From: Thermoanaerobacterium aotearoense | Lineage (GTDB): Bacteria; Bacillota; Thermoanaerobacteria; Thermoanaerobacterales; Thermoanaerobacteraceae | Direction of reading: 5' to 3' | NCBI RefSeq assembly: GCF_009905255.1 | Contig: NZ_CP047602.1 | Coordinates: forward strand, 868,001-932,000 | Length of the DNA stretch: 64,000 nucleotides | Shown here: piece after piece, positions 50,986 through 60,540 of the stretch | Layout of the letters: each line of letters begins with the position of its first letter | How positions within the stretch are numbered: position 1 is the stretch's first letter | The notes under the pieces: generated by a model | What the model was told of the DNA's origin: nothing | The model's input: only the letters and a program-made list of their open reading frames with translations | The model's database searches: none | Made by a program: the position numbers and the translations under genes

Positions 50986-51196
50986 GAAAAAATCATAAAT
51001 GGTGTATAATTTAAGTAGATGGTTAAGTCGAAAATTAAGGTTACAAAAACGTGATTTACTTCTATATTTTTAACGAGATTTTTTGAGCATATTGAAGAAA
51101 TCGTTATTAGATTATGATTCATAAGGAATTTTCTCTTAAAATATTGAGAGAAAGACCTTTGAATACATTTAAAATAATTTTCATAGGGGGATTTTT

Positions 51197-51649
51197 ATGG
51201 ATAAAAATTTATTGGGAACAAACATTGTTACACAGATAGGCATAATTGTAAAAGACATTGAGAAAGTATCACAGACTTATGCAGACTTTTTTGGAGTTGA
51301 GAAGCCTAAGTGGAATTGGACAGATGGCTATGAAAAGTCACATGCTGAATTTAATGGGAAACCTTCTAATGCTCGTGCAAAGCTTGCCTTTTTTGATATG
51401 GGTCAGCTTCAAATAGAGCTTATTGAGCCAGATGAAAACATGAGCACTTGGAGGGAGTTTTTGGATAAACATGGGGAAGGTGTACATCACATAGCGTTTC
51501 AAGTAAAAGACATGGATGAAAAGATAGAAGCATTAGAGAAAAATGAGATGAGCCTAGTCCAAAAAGGCGATTACGAAGGCGGGAGATATGCTTACATAGA
51601 TACTTCTTCGAAGTTAAAGGTAATCATAGAGCTTTTGGAGAACTTTTAA
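51197..51649 (+). CDS. VOC-family protein (methylmalonyl-CoA epimerase/glyoxalase-like)
   Basis: 150 residues. Two beta-alpha-beta-beta-beta halves: TQIGIIVKDIEKVSQTYADFFG with candidate metal ligands, QLQIELIEPD, then GVHHIAFQVKDMDEKI and LKVIIELLE. The His/Glu set (HHIAF, IEL) fits a metal-dependent vicinal oxygen chelate enzyme. Methylmalonyl-CoA epimerase is the nearest family, but no mutase gene is nearby. It heads a three-gene run with an SDR and a ThuA protein. Confidence 0.8.
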   Translation: MDKNLLGTNIVTQIGIIVKDIEKVSQTYADFFGVEKPKWNWTDGYEKSHAEFNGKPSNARAKLAFFDMGQLQIELIEPDENMSTWREFLDKHGEGVHHIAFQVKDMDEKIEALEKNEMSLVQKGDYEGGRYAYIDTSSKLKVIIELLENF

Positions 51650-51674
51650 ATGAAATTGCCAAGGAGGCGTCAAT

Positions 51675-52376
51675 ATGAATATATTGATTACAGGTGCTAA
51701 CAGAGGACTTGGAAGAAACTTAGTCGAAAAAGCACTTATAAATAACCATAAAGTATATGCAGGAGTTCGAAAAATCAATGATGTTGCATCTGAATTAAAA
51801 GATCTAAAGGATAGATATGAAAAAAAGATGAATTTAATTGAATTAGATGTAAGCGATGAAGAATCTATAAAAAGAGCAGCTATACAGGTAAGCAAAGAAG
51901 AGGATTCTTTAGACGTTATAGTAAACAATGCAGGTATATTAAAAGGAAGAGGAAAAGAAATAGAAGATTTAGATTATACTGATTTAGAAGATACACTTAA
52001 AATCAACTTGATGGGTCCAATGATGGTTGTAAAATATTTTCTGCCATTATTAAAAAATGGCAGAGAAAAGGTGGTAATTAATATATCTTCGGAAGCTGGA
52101 AGTTTTGCAAATGCCTATGGTGGTGATTATCCGTATGCTGTATCAAAGGCAGCACTAAATTTCTTTACGGCACAGCTAAAAGATGCTATGAAGGACTACA
52201 AAGGGAGAGTTTACGCAGTGCATCCTGGATGGATGAAGACAGACATGGGTGGAACATCAGCTCCGTTAAGTCCTGAAATTTCTGCAGAAGGAATCATGAA
52301 GATTATAGAGGGAGACATTAAAGTTGATGACAACCAGTTTTTTATAGATTTCACAGGACAGTCAATGAAATTATAA
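51675..52376 (+). CDS. Short-chain dehydrogenase/reductase
   Basis: 233 residues, classical SDR. NAD(P) motif TGANRGLGR, NNAG (VNNAGIL), catalytic Ser in NISSEAGS, YAVSK (YxxxK) and the C-terminal PGWMKTDMGG. The TGANRGLG subclass includes C-factor-like oxidoreductases. Substrate unknown. AAGGAGG site; 25 bp after the VOC gene. Confidence 0.88.
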   Translation: MNILITGANRGLGRNLVEKALINNHKVYAGVRKINDVASELKDLKDRYEKKMNLIELDVSDEESIKRAAIQVSKEEDSLDVIVNNAGILKGRGKEIEDLDYTDLEDTLKINLMGPMMVVKYFLPLLKNGREKVVINISSEAGSFANAYGGDYPYAVSKAALNFFTAQLKDAMKDYKGRVYAVHPGWMKTDMGGTSAPLSPEISAEGIMKIIEGDIKVDDNQFFIDFTGQSMKL

Positions 52377-52391
52377 AAAAGGGATGATATT

Positions 52392-53039
52392 GTGAAAGAG
52401 ATAGTTGCGATTTTAGGTGATTTCTACCATGATGAAGAAATTATAAAAAGATCTCTATGTAGAGCCATAAATAATCTTGGCAGCGTAAATCTTAAGCTTA
52501 TAGACATTGATGAGTTACAAAAGGAATTAAAATCAAAACCTGATTGTGTAGTAATATTTAAAGAAAATAGATTAAATCCGCAATCGGAGAGTGTTGACCT
52601 CTGGATGACAGAAGAGATAGAAAAAGAAATAGTAAACTACGTAAAAGACGGGAGAAGCTTATTTGCATGGCATTCTGGTCTATCATCATATCCGGAAGAT
52701 GGAGAATACAATAAAATGCTAAAGGGATATTTTCTACATCATCCTGAAAAAAATGATGTTGTACAATACGTACCGCAAAAAGATATGTTAGGGGAATTTG
52801 AAAGTGCCATCGATCCATTTGGGTTTGTTGATGAACATTATTTTGTCAAATGCGAAGAAAATGATACAAATGTATTTTTGCGCTCCTTCTCTAAAGACGG
52901 ACAATCCATAGCAGGATGGTATCATCATTTTGGGAAAGGCAAAGTATGCTGCTTGACTCCTGCCCACAGGGAAGATGGATTATTGGACGAGTCATTTTTA
53001 AAGACGTTACATGAGTGCATAAATTGGTGTATAAAATAG
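52392..53039 (+). CDS. ThuA-like (class I glutamine amidotransferase-like) protein
   Basis: 215 residues. ThuA fold: VAILGDFYHDEEI, LWMTEEIEKEIVNYVKDGRSLFAWHSG, then EHYFVK and GWYHHFGKGKVCCLTPAHREDG. ThuA proteins occur in disaccharide and sugar-oxidation loci. GTG start with GGGATGAT. With the SDR and VOC genes upstream it might form a sugar-oxidation pathway (inference). Confidence 0.78.
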   Translation: MKEIVAILGDFYHDEEIIKRSLCRAINNLGSVNLKLIDIDELQKELKSKPDCVVIFKENRLNPQSESVDLWMTEEIEKEIVNYVKDGRSLFAWHSGLSSYPEDGEYNKMLKGYFLHHPEKNDVVQYVPQKDMLGEFESAIDPFGFVDEHYFVKCEENDTNVFLRSFSKDGQSIAGWYHHFGKGKVCCLTPAHREDGLLDESFLKTLHECINWCIK

Positions 53040-53062
53040 TAAATACTTTTAAATGAAAAGGC

Positions 53063-53112
53063 AAGATAGGCTGTGCAAGATAATAGCCAGCCTATCTTTT
53101 AATTTTTTTTGT
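53063..53112 (+). terminator. Intrinsic terminator after the ThuA-like gene
   Basis: AAGATAGGCTG (53063-53073) pairs with CAGCCTATCTT (53088-53098), then TTAATTTTTTTTG. Confidence 0.85.
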
Positions 53113-53131
53113 ATTTTGTACGATAAATACG

Positions 53132-53194
53132 ATACGATTTCTACAAATCAAATTTTAAAATCGTATTGACACTAAATAAAAGTTACATTATACT
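53132..53194 (+). promoter_or_regulatory. Promoter and candidate operator of LacI regulator 1
   Basis: TTGACA (53166-53171), 17 bp, TATACT (53189-53194). ATACGATTT (53132-53140) and AAATCGTAT (53158-53166) form a 9-bp inverted repeat reaching the -35 box, a plausible autoregulatory operator. Confidence 0.6.
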
Positions 53195-53244
53195 TAAATT
53201 AAGCAAAAAATAAAGTGCAAATCAAACGAATACGGGTGATAAAT

Positions 53245-54261
53245 GTGAAGAAAGTAACCTTACAAGATATTGCAGAGGTCATAGGTGTGTCCAAAAATAC
53301 TGTATCAAAGGCACTGAGAGGCGCTGAAGGTGTAAGTGCCGAAATGAGAAGCAGGATATTGGAGACGGCTATGAAGATGGGATACAAAAAGATAAAAGAC
53401 ATTCCAAATAAGATCTTAAATGTAACCATACTTTGCAGAGAAGATTTTCTCGTTGAATCCACTTTTTGGTCTAATGTCTTATATGGAATTGAAAACGCAG
53501 CCAGAAGCAATAATTTAAAATTAAGCATTACAGGCATTGATGTAGAAGGTGAAGAAAATCTAAGTATTCCTAGCACTGTTACAAAAGATACTACAAATGG
53601 AATCATAATAGTAGGTACTTTAAACGATGAGTTTATAAAAAAGATAAAAGCAACGAAAATACCATTTGTAATTGTAGATCATTATAGCAATGCAATTGAT
53701 TGTGACTACATAAATACAGCAAATGAAAATGGAATGTACAAAGCTGTAAAACATCTATATGATAATGGACACAGAAAGATAGGCTTTATAGGCAACAACG
53801 AATGGGCATTTAGTTTCAGGGAGAGATATTTTGCTTATGTAAGGACCATGGAAGATCTGGGCCTTAGTATCGACAAAGATTATGTATGGCTAGACATAAA
53901 TTTAAAAGGTGCAGAATTTTTCAAAGATCCCGAATACTTTAAGAAAAAGATTACCGTAGCGGAAAAGTTTCCTACTGGCTGGGTTTGTGCAAATGATAAA
54001 ATTGCATTGGCGTTTATGAGAAGCTTAGAAGATTTGGGAGTAAAAATACCTGATGATGTTTCAGTTGTAGGATTTGACAATATTGAAATGAGTGCGTATT
54101 CTCATCCTGCTCTTACGACTGTAGATATTCCAAAGAGCTCTTTAGGTGAAAAGGCCGTCAATCAACTTTTGTACAGGATGAATAATCTTGATAAACCCTA
54201 CGAAGATATTAGGCTATATACGCAGCTTGTGATTCGCAGTTCAGTTAAAGAGATAATTTAA
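53245..54261 (+). CDS. LacI/GalR-family transcription regulator (1)
   Basis: 338 residues from GTG 53245 (GGGTGAT upstream). N-terminal LacI helix-turn-helix VTLQDIAEVIGVSKNTVSKALRG (2-24) and a periplasmic-binding-type sensor domain (about 60-335) ending SVVGFDNIEMSAYSHPALTTVDIP. The sensor likely binds a manno-oligosaccharide or product. It starts the epimerase-GH130-GH5 operon, 81 bp ahead of the epimerase. Confidence 0.9.
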   Translation: MKKVTLQDIAEVIGVSKNTVSKALRGAEGVSAEMRSRILETAMKMGYKKIKDIPNKILNVTILCREDFLVESTFWSNVLYGIENAARSNNLKLSITGIDVEGEENLSIPSTVTKDTTNGIIIVGTLNDEFIKKIKATKIPFVIVDHYSNAIDCDYINTANENGMYKAVKHLYDNGHRKIGFIGNNEWAFSFRERYFAYVRTMEDLGLSIDKDYVWLDINLKGAEFFKDPEYFKKKITVAEKFPTGWVCANDKIALAFMRSLEDLGVKIPDDVSVVGFDNIEMSAYSHPALTTVDIPKSSLGEKAVNQLLYRMNNLDKPYEDIRLYTQLVIRSSVKEII

Positions 54262-54341
54262 AAATTTATAATTTACAGGAGGTGGTAAATGAAGGTTTAA
54301 AATTTTCTTTGACATTAATTTTAGGTGAGGGGACGTGTCAA

Positions 54342-55520
54342 ATGGAGAAAATAGTACATGAAATGAATAAAGAATTGAAGGATAGAATTTTTCCCTTTTG
54401 GAGCAAATTAAAAGACGAAGAAAATGGCGGTTTTTACGGATATGTTGACTATGACTTAAATATTGACAATAAAGCCTTGAAAGGTTCAATATTAAATTCC
54501 AGAATATTGTGGTTTTTTTCTGCATTTTACTGTTTAGATAAAGAAAAAAAAGCACTTGAACTGGCCCATCATGCCTATAAATTTTTAAGAGATAATATAT
54601 TGGATAAAGAAAATAAAGGTCTCTATTGGATGGTAGATTATAAAGGAGAACCTGTGGATACCAGAAAGCATACCTACAGTCAGGCTTTTGGAATATACGG
54701 ATTGGCTCAATACTACAAAGCGACGGGCAATGAGGAAGCCTTAAATATTGCAATCGATTTGTTTAACACTATTGAAAGAAATTGCAGAGATGAAAATGGA
54801 TATTTGGAGGAATTTGATCGCAATTGGAATCTTAAAGAGAATTATGAACTTAGCGAACATGGAGTAATATCCAGCCGTACAATGAATACGCATCTTCACA
54901 TATTGGAAGCCTACACATTGCTTTATGATGTTTGGAAGAATAGTAATCTTAAAAAAAGCATAATCTATCTTCTCAATCTCTTCAAAGATAAAATATACAG
55001 TGAAGATGGAAAATATCTAAAAGTCTTTTTCGACGACAATTGGAATACTACCATCGATATAAAATCATACGGGCACGACATAGAGGCAAGCTGGCTTTTA
55101 GATAAAGCTGTGGATGTATTATGTGATGAAGAAATAAAAAATACAACAAAAAAATACACTATGGAAATTGCTGAAAACATATTAAACAATGTGTATTCAC
55201 CGGATGGCATGGTAAATGAAACTGTTGAAGGTAGAACTGACTTATCAAGAGTATGGTGGGTTCAAGCAGAATCTGTAGTAGGTTTTTTTAACGCATATCA
55301 AAAGACAAATGATGTTAGATTCATAGAAGCTTCAAAGAATATCTGGGAATATATAAAAAGATATGCGATCGACAAGAGAGATGGTGGCGAGTGGTACTGG
55401 AAGGTTGATGAAAATGGGAAACCATTTGAAATGCCTATTGTGGAACCTTGGAAGTGTCCTTATCACAATGGCAGGATGTGCATTGAAATTATAGAAAGGG
55501 TGAAAAACAGTGAGGTTTAA
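54342..55520 (+). CDS. Cellobiose 2-epimerase (AGE superfamily)
   Basis: 392 residues from ATG 54342 (GAGGGG upstream). (alpha/alpha)6-barrel epimerase with [54 protein letters not shown] and [16 protein letters not shown], the conserved His/Glu/Arg/Trp set of cellobiose 2-epimerase. It epimerises the reducing glucose or mannose of beta-1,4-disaccharides. Followed by a GH130 enzyme, it likely converts mannobiose to mannosyl-glucose. An efficient ribosome site with a three-codon ORF (54289-54300) lies upstream. Confidence 0.88.
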   Translation: MEKIVHEMNKELKDRIFPFWSKLKDEENGGFYGYVDYDLNIDNKALKGSILNSRILWFFSAFYCLDKEKKALELAHHAYKFLRDNILDKENKGLYWMVDYKGEPVDTRKHTYSQAFGIYGLAQYYKATGNEEALNIAIDLFNTIERNCRDENGYLEEFDRNWNLKENYELSEHGVISSRTMNTHLHILEAYTLLYDVWKNSNLKKSIIYLLNLFKDKIYSEDGKYLKVFFDDNWNTTIDIKSYGHDIEASWLLDKAVDVLCDEEIKNTTKKYTMEIAENILNNVYSPDGMVNETVEGRTDLSRVWWVQAESVVGFFNAYQKTNDVRFIEASKNIWEYIKRYAIDKRDGGEWYWKVDENGKPFEMPIVEPWKCPYHNGRMCIEIIERVKNSEV

Positions 55521-56685
55521 GGACAGGTATAAGCTGGAATTGCGTAAATATGAGGATCTGATAAACAGAAAAAATGAGAAGACAGAAGACTACAACGGCA
55601 TATTTGACAGGTACAAATACCCAGTCTTGACAAGAGAGCATACACCGCTTTTTTGGAGATACGATCTTGATGAGAGGACTAATCCTTACTTCATGGAGAG
55701 GCTTGGTGTGAATGCTGTATTTAATCCCGGTGCGATAGAATTAGATGGAAAGTTTTATCTTGTTGCTCGTGTTGAAGGATACGACAGGAAATCGTTTTTT
55801 GCCGTTGCAGAAAGCGACAGCGGCATAGACGGGTTTAAATTCTGGGATTACCCTGTAGAATTTGACGATTTATACCCTGAAGAAACGAATGTATACGATA
55901 TGAGGCTTACAAAGCATGAAGATGGATGGATTTATGGCGTATTTTGCTCTGAAAGCAAGGATCCAAATGCTCCTCCAGGCGACTTATCGTCTGCTATTGC
56001 AAGTGCAGGTATAGTTCGCACAAAGGATCTTAAAAAATGGGAAAGACTTCCTAATCTTAAGACGAAATCACCACAGCAGAGAAATGTAGTACTGCATCCT
56101 GAGTTTGTAAATGGAAAGTATGCATTTTACACAAGACCTCAAGATGATTTCATAGAAGCGGGAAGCGGCAGTGGGATTTGTTTCGGTTTGTGCGATGACA
56201 TAGAAAATCCGGTGATAGATGAAGAAAAACTTGTAAGCCCAAGAGTTTATCATACTATTACAGAAGTAAAAAATGGGGCTGGATGTGTTCCGATAAAAAC
56301 AGAAAAAGGCTGGATACACATAGCACACGGTGTTAGAAATACTGCAGCAGGATTGAGATATGTTATATACTTATTTGTAACAGATCTAAATGATCCAAGT
56401 AAAGTCATAGCAGCTCCAGGAGGGTATTTGATTGCCCCGAGAGGCAATGAGAGAGTTGGTGATGTATCAAATGTAGTATTTACTAATGGTGTAATCGCAA
56501 GAGATAATGGTGATGTTTACATCTACTATGCTTCATCAGATACCAGAATCCATGTTGCAACTACGACTGTCGATAGACTCTTGGATTATGCTTTTAACAC
56601 ACCGCCGGATGCTCTAAGATCTATGGATTGTGTAAAGCAGAGAAAAGAGCTTATTAAGAAAAATCTCGAATTAAACATGAGATAG
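55510..56685 (+). CDS. GH130 phosphorylase, probable 4-O-beta-D-mannosyl-D-glucose phosphorylase
   Basis: 391 residues. GTG start overlapping the epimerase end. Five-bladed propeller signatures: [25 protein letters not shown], the general acid D in [49 protein letters not shown]-like [12 protein letters not shown] and [22 protein letters not shown]. The length and N-terminal extension match the GH130 subfamily 1 type. It would split Man-Glc with phosphate into mannose-1-phosphate and glucose, saving ATP. Coupling to the epimerase is the known mannobiose pathway. Confidence 0.9.
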   Translation: MRFKDRYKLELRKYEDLINRKNEKTEDYNGIFDRYKYPVLTREHTPLFWRYDLDERTNPYFMERLGVNAVFNPGAIELDGKFYLVARVEGYDRKSFFAVAESDSGIDGFKFWDYPVEFDDLYPEETNVYDMRLTKHEDGWIYGVFCSESKDPNAPPGDLSSAIASAGIVRTKDLKKWERLPNLKTKSPQQRNVVLHPEFVNGKYAFYTRPQDDFIEAGSGSGICFGLCDDIENPVIDEEKLVSPRVYHTITEVKNGAGCVPIKTEKGWIHIAHGVRNTAAGLRYVIYLFVTDLNDPSKVIAAPGGYLIAPRGNERVGDVSNVVFTNGVIARDNGDVYIYYASSDTRIHVATTTVDRLLDYAFNTPPDALRSMDCVKQRKELIKKNLELNMR

Positions 56686-56721
56686 AAAGCTTTATTCTAT
56701 AAATAATAGGAGTTGAATTTG

Positions 56722-57714
56722 ATGAAAAAATATGGATTTAATTTCCAGTGGATATACGTGTGGGATGAAGGCAAATCGCCTTTGAAGCCAGACTTGAAAG
56801 CTTTGGATTTTTTAGTGGAGACAGGCTTTAACTTCGTAAGGATACCGACAGATTATAGATTTTGGATAAAAAATTTTGATTATTTTAATCCTGATGAAAG
56901 CGTTTTTGAATATATAGATTTGTACTTAGAAGAGTGTAAAAAGAGAAATATTCACATGTGCCTCAATATACACAGGGCACCTGGATACTGCATTAACCGC
57001 AATGACATAGAGCGTGATAATTTGTGGATCGATAAAGTTGCTCAAGATGGATTTGTATATCAATGGCAGGTATTTGCTAGAAGGTACAAAGGAGTGCCAA
57101 ACAAATACCTAAGCTTTGACCTTTTAAATGAGCCACCGGATATAGGGCAGTACGGCATGACTCGCGAGATACATGCATCACTGATTAAGCGCACCGTTGA
57201 GGCAATACGTGAAATTGATCCTGAAAGAGAAATAGTCATAGATGGCTTAGGTGGTGGGAATATAGCGATGCCTGAGTTAGCTGATATTGGCGCGATACAC
57301 AGTGGTAGAGGATATCAGCCGATGGCTTTAACGCATTATGAGGCAACTTGGTGGAATGGCTATATAGGACTGCCAGTGCCTAAATATCCAGATCTCATTT
57401 GGGATGGGAAAGTGTGGAATAAAGACACCATAAGAGAATACTACAAGCCATGGCGAGATGTGGAAGAAAAAGGTGTTAAGGTGCATATAGGCGAATTTGG
57501 ATGCTTCAACAAGACACCAAATGATGTTGCTTTAAGATGGTTTAATGACCTTTTAAGCTTGTACAAAGAATTTGAATGGGGCTATTCCCTCTGGAATTTT
57601 AAAGGGCCATTTGGAATCATAGAACATGGCCGTGATGGTGCTAAATATGAAGACTTCCATGGATATAAAGTTGATAGAGAGCTTTTAGCTCTTCTTATAG
57701 AGAATAGAGTTTAA
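56722..57714 (+). CDS. Intracellular GH5-family glycoside hydrolase
   Basis: 330 residues from ATG 56722. A TIM-barrel of clan A with acid/base E137 (LLNEPPD) and nucleophile E258 (HIGEFGC); also FVRIPTDYRFW, NIHRAPGYCIN and WNFKGPFGI. No signal peptide, so it acts in the cytoplasm on imported oligosaccharides. The locus suggests a beta-mannosidase or mannanase role, but GH5 includes many specificities. It is the last gene before a strong terminator. Confidence 0.85.
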   Translation: MKKYGFNFQWIYVWDEGKSPLKPDLKALDFLVETGFNFVRIPTDYRFWIKNFDYFNPDESVFEYIDLYLEECKKRNIHMCLNIHRAPGYCINRNDIERDNLWIDKVAQDGFVYQWQVFARRYKGVPNKYLSFDLLNEPPDIGQYGMTREIHASLIKRTVEAIREIDPEREIVIDGLGGGNIAMPELADIGAIHSGRGYQPMALTHYEATWWNGYIGLPVPKYPDLIWDGKVWNKDTIREYYKPWRDVEEKGVKVHIGEFGCFNKTPNDVALRWFNDLLSLYKEFEWGYSLWNFKGPFGIIEHGRDGAKYEDFHGYKVDRELLALLIENRV

Positions 57715-57720
57715 GATAAA

Positions 57721-57762
57721 GTAAGAAGAAGCCGGTTAAGTAAAAACCGGCTTTTTTCTTAC
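57721..57762 (+). terminator. Intrinsic terminator of the epimerase-GH130-GH5 operon
   Basis: A long stem, GTAAGAAGAAGCCGGTT (57721-57737) with AACCGGCTTTTTTCTTAC (57745-57762), with one small bulge and a U-run in the right arm. Confidence 0.88.
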
Positions 57763-57873
57763 TTGCCAATATGTTGAATGCTCACTTGAATTACTTTAAT
57801 TATAAACCTTATATAATGGCTAAACTACCAAAAGTTACGTAAGTAATCGTTATTTAATCAAATATGACGCCTG

Positions 57874-57940
57874 ATTCAAGTAAAATCATATTAAATTCAA
57901 GTAAAAATTGCTTGAAAGTTATATATGCATAACGTATAAT
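57874..57940 (+). promoter_or_regulatory. Promoter with repeated ATTCAAGTAAAA motif, LacI regulator 2
   Basis: ATTCAAGTAAAA occurs at 57874-57885 and again at 57895-57906, exactly 21 bp apart (two helix turns). A reverse CTTGAA follows at 57911-57916, overlapping the -35 (TTGAAA, 57912-57917); TATAAT is at 57935-57940 with 17-bp spacing. Probably an operator array for the adjacent regulator. Confidence 0.6.
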
Positions 57941-57977
57941 TAAATTGCAAGAAAAAAATTACACTGAGGTGTTTAGA

Positions 57978-59024
57978 TTGCCGGCAATCAAAAAGAAAAA
58001 GGTTACAATGAAGGATATAGCAGAAAAATTGAATGTATCTGTAAATGCAGTATCGATAGCGCTAAATGATAAAGTTGGAGTAAGCGAAGATACAAAAAAC
58101 CTGATTTTAAAAACAGCCGATGAGATGGGCTATTTTGACGAAAATCCATCATTCATCATTAAAAATCACTTTAAAAATATTTGTCTCATTATAGAAGAAA
58201 GAAATTTTCGAGATACTCATTTTTACACAAAAGTAATACTTGGAATAGAAAATGAGGCTAGAAAGAATAATTTTGACATCTTGGTAAACTTTATGAATAA
58301 AGACGATTTTCAAATACCGAAAAGTGTTGAGAGCAGAAAAGTTTCAGGAATATTAGTTGTAGGAACGATAAAAGATCAGAACTTAAAGATGCTTTTAGAT
58401 TATGGAATACCGATAGTACAAGTCGATCATTCATCATTTTTGATAAATACAGATGCAATTTTGACTCAAAATATGCCTGGATCTTATATGGCCACAAAAT
58501 ATCTCATTGAAAAAGGACATACCCAGATAGGATTTTTCGGCGAGATAGATTTTTCTCTAAGCTTTAAAGAGAGGTGGCTTGGATTTAACGAAGCCATGAG
58601 AACATCGGGGCTTAATATTGACCCTATATTAAATGTAAATCCAGGGTACTGTGTAATTGGCAGTGTTGAAAAATACGTCTTAAGCAAAAACTACAAAGAA
58701 GTAGCAAATATTATCTCAAAGATGGAAAAGCTTCCAACTGCTTGGGTATGCTCAAACGACAGTGCGGCTATAACGCTATACAATGCATTAAACATTTTAG
58801 GGTTGAAAGTACCCGATGATATTTCAGTTGTAGGCTTTGACGACATTGATATATGTAAAATTGTCACTCCTCCGTTGACTACGGTTCGTGTAAACAAGGA
58901 GTTAATGGGCGTCAAGGCAGTTCAAAAACTCTTGTGGAGGATGAATAATATTAAAGAACCGTATGACCATATAAGAATGGAAGTTAAATTAATTGAAAGA
59001 GGATCTGTAAGAGAAATAAGATAG
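57978..59024 (+). CDS. LacI/GalR-family transcription regulator (2)
   Basis: 348 residues from TTG 57978 (GAGGTG 6 bases upstream). LacI helix-turn-helix VTMKDIAEKLNVSVNAVSIAL near residue 10, then a sugar-binding domain ending SVVGFDDIDICKIVTPPLTTV. Related to regulator 1 over its length. It lies directly upstream of an ABC importer it probably controls. Confidence 0.9.
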   Translation: MPAIKKKKVTMKDIAEKLNVSVNAVSIALNDKVGVSEDTKNLILKTADEMGYFDENPSFIIKNHFKNICLIIEERNFRDTHFYTKVILGIENEARKNNFDILVNFMNKDDFQIPKSVESRKVSGILVVGTIKDQNLKMLLDYGIPIVQVDHSSFLINTDAILTQNMPGSYMATKYLIEKGHTQIGFFGEIDFSLSFKERWLGFNEAMRTSGLNIDPILNVNPGYCVIGSVEKYVLSKNYKEVANIISKMEKLPTAWVCSNDSAAITLYNALNILGLKVPDDISVVGFDDIDICKIVTPPLTTVRVNKELMGVKAVQKLLWRMNNIKEPYDHIRMEVKLIERGSVREIR

Positions 59025-59042
59025 AGATCTAAATCAACTATG

Positions 59043-59060
59043 TAAACGTGCTTATCTCAC
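59043..59060. promoter_or_regulatory. Candidate LacI-type operator before the binding-protein gene
   Basis: TAAACGTGCTTA near 59043-59054 is a near-palindrome of LacI/cre type, and CGTGCTTATCTC (59047-59058) reappears inverted at 60473-60484 before the permease gene. Confidence 0.45.
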
Positions 59061-59095
59061 AAAAATTAATTTAAATCTAGGAGGTAGCAATTACG

Positions 59096-60436
59096 ATGAA
59101 AAAGAGAATTTCAATTTTGATATCGGCTTTGGTGATTTTATCAATACTTGTGAGTGGCTGTTCAAGCAGCTCAAACAAGCAAAATTCTTCTTCCAATGCT
59201 TCTAAAAGCACAACCAATAAGGTGACTATAAAATTGTCTACATGGGCAGGAGCAGAAGAGGCAAAACAATTGCAGTCAATTATCGATAAATTAAATGCTA
59301 GCTCAAAAGATTACGTAATAGAGCAAAATTCAAACCCTGCTGACTATGACACAAGGATTACAACTCAACTTTCAGCAGGTGATGGTGGCCCTGATTTGTT
59401 TTGGGTATCAGCACAAAGAGCGACACAACTTGCAGCACAAGGTGCATTACTTGATATAACAAACTATTTATCTAAATCCGATAATAAATCAGCTAACGTT
59501 TCTGATTATTACGAAAATTCATTAGCACCGTTTAAATATCAAAATAAAATATACGGTTTGCCATGGGCTGAAAATCCCGTAGTTTTATACATCAATAAAG
59601 ATATGTTTGATAAAGCTAAAATTCCATATCCAGATGGTACATGGAACTGGGATAAGTTTTTAAGTGTTGCTCAGCAATTGACGGTTGATGCAAATGGCAA
59701 ACATCCGGGAGAGGCTGGATTTGACAAGAATAACATCAAACAGTGGGGTTTCACACTTAACGGTTGGCCACCAGTTCAAATGTTTGTATGGCAAAATAAC
59801 GGTGAAGTTATAACACCGGATTTCAAAAGCTCACCTATAGATACTCCTGAAGCCAAGAAGGCATTTGAGTTCTACTCTGAATTGATAAATAGTCCTGCGG
59901 TTCCTTCACAGCAGACGATTAAGGATCAGGGCTTTGATACAATGTTTAAAAATCAAGAAGTTGCGATGTTCATGGGTGGCGCTGCGGATAGCTTAGAGAC
60001 GCAAGTTAAATTTAATTGTGGTGTATATGAGGTTCCATCAGGTCCCACAGGTAAAAAGGTTACTTTTGGAGATTTGTACGGAATGGCAATAAACGCAAAG
60101 ACAAAGAATCCAGATGCAGCGTTTAAAGCATTTATTGATTTGACAAAGGCTATTCAAGAATGGAAAGTGGTGCCTCCTATAAAATCAGAAGTAAATGTTG
60201 ATGCATTGAAAAAATTGCATCCAGACAGAAGCACAGAAACATTGGATACAATAGTAAAATCGATGTCTTATGCGGAAGGTTTCAGATATTTTGTAAATTA
60301 TCCAGACTGGGATAATATATTCTGGAATCAGCTTATGGATCCAATAATCAACAATAAAGCAAATCCAGATGATCTCATTCCAAAAGTCAAGCCGCAATTG
60401 GATAATGTTTTAAAACAATACATTAGCAACAAATAA
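59096..60436 (+). CDS. Sugar ABC transporter solute-binding lipoprotein
   Basis: 446 residues. Lipoprotein signal (1-21) with lipobox LVSGC (C22) and a Ser/Asn-rich linker. The family 1 extracellular solute-binding fold (about 45-440) has KLSTWAGAEEAKQLQSIIDKLN, LPWAENPVVLYINKDMFDKA, and MFMGGAADSLETQV. It captures oligosaccharides at the membrane. It is followed by two MalF/MalG-type permeases; no ATPase gene is present, so a shared MsmK/MalK-type ATPase encoded elsewhere is expected. Confidence 0.9.
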   Translation: MKKRISILISALVILSILVSGCSSSSNKQNSSSNASKSTTNKVTIKLSTWAGAEEAKQLQSIIDKLNASSKDYVIEQNSNPADYDTRITTQLSAGDGGPDLFWVSAQRATQLAAQGALLDITNYLSKSDNKSANVSDYYENSLAPFKYQNKIYGLPWAENPVVLYINKDMFDKAKIPYPDGTWNWDKFLSVAQQLTVDANGKHPGEAGFDKNNIKQWGFTLNGWPPVQMFVWQNNGEVITPDFKSSPIDTPEAKKAFEFYSELINSPAVPSQQTIKDQGFDTMFKNQEVAMFMGGAADSLETQVKFNCGVYEVPSGPTGKKVTFGDLYGMAINAKTKNPDAAFKAFIDLTKAIQEWKVVPPIKSEVNVDALKKLHPDRSTETLDTIVKSMSYAEGFRYFVNYPDWDNIFWNQLMDPIINNKANPDDLIPKVKPQLDNVLKQYISNK

Positions 60437-60440
60437 TTAT

Positions 60441-60530
60441 GGAAAGGAGGGTAAACCTCCTTTCCAATTGATGAGATAAGCACGCTTACCTTATTAATAC
60501 AAGGTTGGCATTCCTTTTAAAACTAAAAGG
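60441..60530 (+). promoter_or_regulatory. Hairpins between binding-protein and permease genes
   Basis: A perfect 10-bp stem (GGAAAGGAGG at 60441-60450 with CCTCCTTTCC at 60456-60465) lacks a U-tail and probably stabilises the upstream mRNA. ATAAGCACGCTTAC (60477-60490) is a near-palindromic operator candidate. CCTTTT (60513-60518) pairs with AAAAGG (60525-60530), which is the permease ribosome site. Confidence 0.55.
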
Positions 60531-60540
60531 AGGAATTCAA

